DNA of 64,000 nucleotides from positions 186,001 through 250,000 of the forward strand of contig NZ_KQ976354.1 in assembly GCF_000346485.2 (NCBI RefSeq), read 5' to 3'. The stretch's first letter is position 1. Each line of letters starts with the position of its first letter. This DNA comes from Scytonema hofmannii PCC 7110. Lineage in GTDB: Bacteria; Cyanobacteriota; Cyanobacteriia; Cyanobacteriales; Nostocaceae. Under the pieces are notes generated by a model. That model was given only the letters and a program-made list of their open reading frames with translations, did no database searches and was not told the origin of the DNA. The position numbers and the translations under genes were made by a program. Shown in pieces: positions 61,652-64,000 of the stretch.

Positions 61652-62764
61652 CTATTGCTCTTTTAAAGCTCGACGTGCCAATTTCGCATAAGTCTTTACA
61701 GTCTCATAAGGCATATCCAAATCTTGCGCCACGACCTGCAAAGACTCTCCCATTTCCCGTCTTGCCAAAATAGTTGCCCATTTCGAGGCTATTTCATCTG
61801 CACGTTCTCCTCCAGTTCGCTTGCGTTGCGCCCTAAAAATTTCTACTAAATCCTCAATTCGTTTTGCTAACACGCTTTGCACATCAGGTATATCTTGGAG
61901 AACTTCAGATGACCAACCCAAACGTGTTTGTCCCAAACCAAAAGTGGTTTTATGACCGGTTCCACAATAAATTGCGAGTTTCCCCAAAGCATAAAATAAC
62001 TGCTGAAACTCTGGTTGTTGTGCTGCTTCCTTAGTCAAACTCAACTCAATTGACCCTGTAAATCCTGTAACTGCACCTTTTTTACCTGCTAATACCTTTA
62101 CAGTTGTCACCTGACAACGATTAATCAAGACATTATCATCGACCCAAGTCAGAAAAGCATCTTGGTCAACAGATATACCGGAAAAGTCATTCCAACGCCT
62201 TAGGTAGCTGTGAAAGACGTTCACTGGAACGGGTAAAGGTAGATGATGACCTTTGCGACGGAAACTCGTAGGGCTAAGAAATTTTAAAGAGATTATTCCA
62301 CTGTGTTCAGAATCTAACAGTTCAGCATAGGTTGTAGGAGGATGTGAAATTTGACAGGAAGCTATAGTCAAGGGGGCGTCCCGCAAATCTACTGTAGAAG
62401 GTAACTTTTTTACCCACTGCGCCATCCACTTTTGCACTCGACTGGATAAAGCGGTGACGTACCAATGATAAGAAGTGTTTGCAAGTAGTTGTATTTGTCT
62501 ACCGCTACTTGTTAGCTCTCCATCTAATGCTGAAATAGTAAAGGGTTTTTCGGATTCTCCATCGTGGAGGTAAGCTGAAAGTTCTGGATCTGTGGAACGT
62601 ACTTGATCGAGAAACCAAGCATGAAGTCCGATAGTGTATTGGGCGTAAAGATAAAAATCTTTCTGGGGGACTAACTCAAACACCAAGCCTATTAATTCTG
62701 TGTTTGGCGACCATTTTAGGCGAGACTGAGGTTTGCTTGGCTTTTTTTGAGAGCGTGGAGGCAT
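61652..62764 (-). CDS. cas6: CRISPR endoribonuclease Cas6 with C-terminal helix-turn-helix
   Basis: 370 residues, longer than a usual Cas6 (~250-300). The two RAMP/ferredoxin-like parts are seen in ELIGLVFELVPQKDFYLYAQ, FTISALDGELTSSGRQIQ and ISLKFLSPTSFRRKGHHLPL. The G-rich loop is CGTGHKTTFGLGQTRLG (about 270-286). The last ~50 residues form a sigma-r4/LuxR-like helix-turn-helix (MGESLQVVAQDLDMPYETVK, then TYAKLARRALKE). Cas6 cuts pre-crRNA at the repeat hairpin. A catalytic His could not be fixed with certainty. It lies 8 kb from the interrupted array, whose repeat hairpin is a plausible substrate. The rest of the cas operon is not visible in the window. Confidence 0.85.
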   Translation of the reverse strand: MPPRSQKKPSKPQSRLKWSPNTELIGLVFELVPQKDFYLYAQYTIGLHAWFLDQVRSTDPELSAYLHDGESEKPFTISALDGELTSSGRQIQLLANTSYHWYVTALSSRVQKWMAQWVKKLPSTVDLRDAPLTIASCQISHPPTTYAELLDSEHSGIISLKFLSPTSFRRKGHHLPLPVPVNVFHSYLRRWNDFSGISVDQDAFLTWVDDNVLINRCQVTTVKVLAGKKGAVTGFTGSIELSLTKEAAQQPEFQQLFYALGKLAIYCGTGHKTTFGLGQTRLGWSSEVLQDIPDVQSVLAKRIEDLVEIFRAQRKRTGGERADEIASKWATILARREMGESLQVVAQDLDMPYETVKTYAKLARRALKEQ

Positions 62765-62798
62765 GATGGTGTTTGAGTTTTTTTGTATTTTATCTTGC

Positions 62799-62822
62799 TT
62801 TCATCCCCATTAGGGGATGAAA
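62799..62822 (-). promoter_or_regulatory. Hairpin in the 5' region of cas6
   Basis: TTTCATCCCC, ATTA, GGGGATGAAA: ten-base perfect arms with a four-base loop, 35 bp upstream of the cas6 start. It looks like a CRISPR repeat hairpin, so Cas6 might bind its own leader; a terminator of the upstream transcript is the alternative. Confidence 0.55.
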
Positions 62823-63009
62823 AGATAAATTTTTATTGACTACAGGCAAAGGTTTTTTTCGGGAATATTACAGGTTTGAATATGGACAAATCACAGCAAT
62901 TGTCACTCTTATTAGACCACATGCAATACTTGTCGGTTAAGCCTTTTTTTCCTCCCCTGCACCCCCTGCAACCCCTGCACAAAGGTGCTTGTCTCCCTCG
63001 ACAATTTTC
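62823..63009. other. Intergenic region upstream of the cas6 hairpin
   Basis: AT-rich sequence with cctgcaccccctgcaacccc at about 62957-62976, a C-rich imperfect tandem word. No gene recognised. Confidence 0.4.
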
Positions 63010-63231
63010 TCAGCCCTTGCAGTATTGAGACCACATGGAGTGGGGTGGGCGTCCTCGCCCGCCCTCTATGATGTACGGGCGGGGACGCCCGTACCACAAG
63101 AGCATAGTGTGGTTCATATATTGGAAAACTGCTGTAGTCTTAATTAAGCATGACATCCATTGTTTTGCTACCTCTTGATTAGGTGCAGGCTGTTGTAAAG
63201 AGAGTTCATTTAAGATTAAGTCGATATCCAT
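63010..63231 (-). pseudogene. Truncated partner gene of the DUF3696-type ATPase
   Basis: ATG 63231 follows the ATPase stop by 3 bp. The first ~35 residues (MDIDLILNELSLQQPAPNQE then VAKQWMSCLIKT) look like a genuine N-terminus of a small partner protein. After residue ~45 the frame enters the GGGCGTCCCCGCCCG dispersed palindrome and loses coding character (GRPRPYIIEGGRGRP). The gene was therefore cut by a repeat. Confidence 0.6.
63040..63102. repeat. GGGCGTCC / GGGGACGCCC palindromic repeat pair
   Basis: Two related palindromic units, gggtgggcgtcctcgcccgcc and gtacgggcggggacgcccgtac, lie in tandem. The same motif occurs at 13310-13334. The unit interrupts the small gene at 63231. Confidence 0.75.
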
Positions 63232-63234
63232 GTT

Positions 63235-64000
63235 CTACTCTCCTGCTGGTTCAAGCAAAGCGTCTAAACTTTTTTCCCACTCATCAAAGAAGCCATCTGG
63301 CCATTGGTCTATTCTTCCATTTCTATCAATTTTTGGTGAAACAACTTCAGAAAAAGCCAATCCTTCTTTTTCCTTGCGTTGAAAGTAATGCAACTGAACG
63401 TCTTCAGGAGCAAGCTTACCGCCATGAACAGCAAGACGAATTCCATTTAAAACATGGTCGCTATGAGTTTCTATCACAACCTGAACGCCGCAACTAGCTG
63501 CGATCGCTAGCAACTCGCCCATTTTTGCTTGTCCTCTTGGATGCAGATGAGCTTCGGGATTTTCAATTATAATTAGCGTTCCTGCATACGATGACAGTAC
63601 TGTTAAAATAATCGGCAGAGTGTAACTAATTCCAAAACCAACATTTGTGGCACGATAAGGGTTACTATCTCCATAAGAGTATTGAAAACTCATCAAATCA
63701 ACATCTGGTTTTGGAGTAATTTTGATGCGTGTACCAGGACTCACTTCCCCTATCCATGCTTCAACTTGATTAATTAAATTCCAAGACTTTGCCTTTGGAT
63801 GGCTCAGTTCTTTATTAGGAATATCTTTATCTCTATAAATTGAAAGAAAGTGTGCAGTGTATTCACCTTTAGTCCCAATTTGCCCAAGTCGTCTTACTTG
63901 ATAATCTGACATTTCATTAAAGGGTCTCGGTCCAATACGCTCTGCTTGAAGATAATGAAATTTGTTGCTGAAAAGGCTTAATTCATAAACTTCTTGAGTA
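63235..64000 (-). CDS. AAA-type ATPase (DUF3696-like), partial
   Basis: The frame is open through the right edge of the window (...LQAERIGPRPFNEM precedes the first internal Met at 63912), so the N-terminal part with Walker A lies outside. Visible parts: FGISYTLPIILTVLSSYAGT, Walker B as LIIIENPEAHLHPRGQAKMG, the switch His in VVIETHSDHVLNGIRLAVHG and a C-terminal FDEWEKSLDALL. The plan (Y-L-x-A-E-R-I-G-P-R; E-T-H-S-D-H) is that of DUF3696-containing ATPases, which commonly work with a small partner or nuclease in defence-like operons. The downstream partner gene is truncated. Confidence 0.85.
   Translation of the reverse strand, partial: TQEVYELSLFSNKFHYLQAERIGPRPFNEMSDYQVRRLGQIGTKGEYTAHFLSIYRDKDIPNKELSHPKAKSWNLINQVEAWIGEVSPGTRIKITPKPDVDLMSFQYSYGDSNPYRATNVGFGISYTLPIILTVLSSYAGTLIIIENPEAHLHPRGQAKMGELLAIAASCGVQVVIETHSDHVLNGIRLAVHGGKLAPEDVQLHYFQRKEKEGLAFSEVVSPKIDRNGRIDQWPDGFFDEWEKSLDALLEPAGE

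Noticed and set aside
1-64000. tRNA or rRNA genes
   Set aside because: No cloverleaf or rRNA-like stretch was noticed by eye on either strand; a covariance-model search could not be run.

Overview
The window comes from a filamentous, very probably heterocyst-forming cyanobacterium (Nostocales type). Evidence: frequent HIP1 octamers (GCGATCGC), heptanucleotide tandem repeats of the STRR kind, flavodiiron genes of the Flv1/Flv3 class, XisF-like and XisI-like excision factors, a PEP-CTERM protein, and many short dispersed palindromes with TAGGGGCGCA arms. No rRNA or tRNA gene was seen. It looks like an accessory region: complete genes alternate with fragments.

Region by region. (a) 1-2446, minus strand: a partial FG-GAP/CRTAC1 (UnbV-type) protein and a DUF1702 (UnbL-type) protein, families known from enediyne-type loci. 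(b) 4951-19100, all plus strand: a long co-directional run with a HEAT-repeat protein, a conserved hypothetical, a double SRPBCC protein, two SnoaL-like proteins, a DyP-type peroxidase, a DUF362 protein, an exported protein, a one-module NRPS (A with inserted methyltransferase, PCP, terminal C), a GNAT and a small membrane protein. It resembles a specialised-metabolite locus, but the product cannot be read from sequence. (c) 19193-30442: a gene graveyard with toxin-antitoxin parts and defence-like parts. It holds panD, CHAT, HNH, ParE and PIN fragments, an AAA ATPase + DUF4276 pair, UPF0175, a ParD antitoxin, an XisI-like protein, a large XisF-like serine recombinase and a PEP-CTERM nucleoside hydrolase. 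(d) 30452-43059: an N-truncated flv3 beside intact flv1, an FkbM methyltransferase, a secreted glycoside hydrolase, an SDR, two penicillin-binding/beta-lactamase-fold serine hydrolases, a membrane-anchored unknown and a HicB-like protein. (e) 43476-53645: the most striking part. An IS607-type element (serine recombinase + TnpB) lies next to a Septu-like ATPase/HNH pair whose HNH gene has a premature stop. Then comes an orphan CRISPR array of ten identical repeats, and a compact 4.7-kb Tn7-like transposon sitting inside the array. The transposon (48814-53514) has 100-bp inverted ends and carries only tnsA-tnsB (fused), tnsC and a long tniQ/tnsD. An 11th repeat and a probable leader with promoter lie on its far side. 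TnsB has lost its whole DDE catalytic core and its reading frame. (f) 53856-64000: a membrane coiled-coil protein, an Rpn-like PD-(D/E)XK protein, an operon of two dynamin-like GTPases (one fused to a J domain) with a small membrane partner, a decayed Rpn-like fragment, a cas6 with a C-terminal helix-turn-helix, and a partial DUF3696-type ATPase.

Main inference: the Tn7-like element may belong to a lineage whose TnsD-like selector uses a CRISPR repeat as its attachment site. The end next to tnsA lies 10 bp from a repeat, inside a spacer. The insertion separates ten repeats from the leader promoter, so it probably silences them. This rests on a single insertion and needs comparison with other genomes. 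cas6 about 8 kb away is the only cas gene visible; interference and adaptation genes must lie elsewhere.
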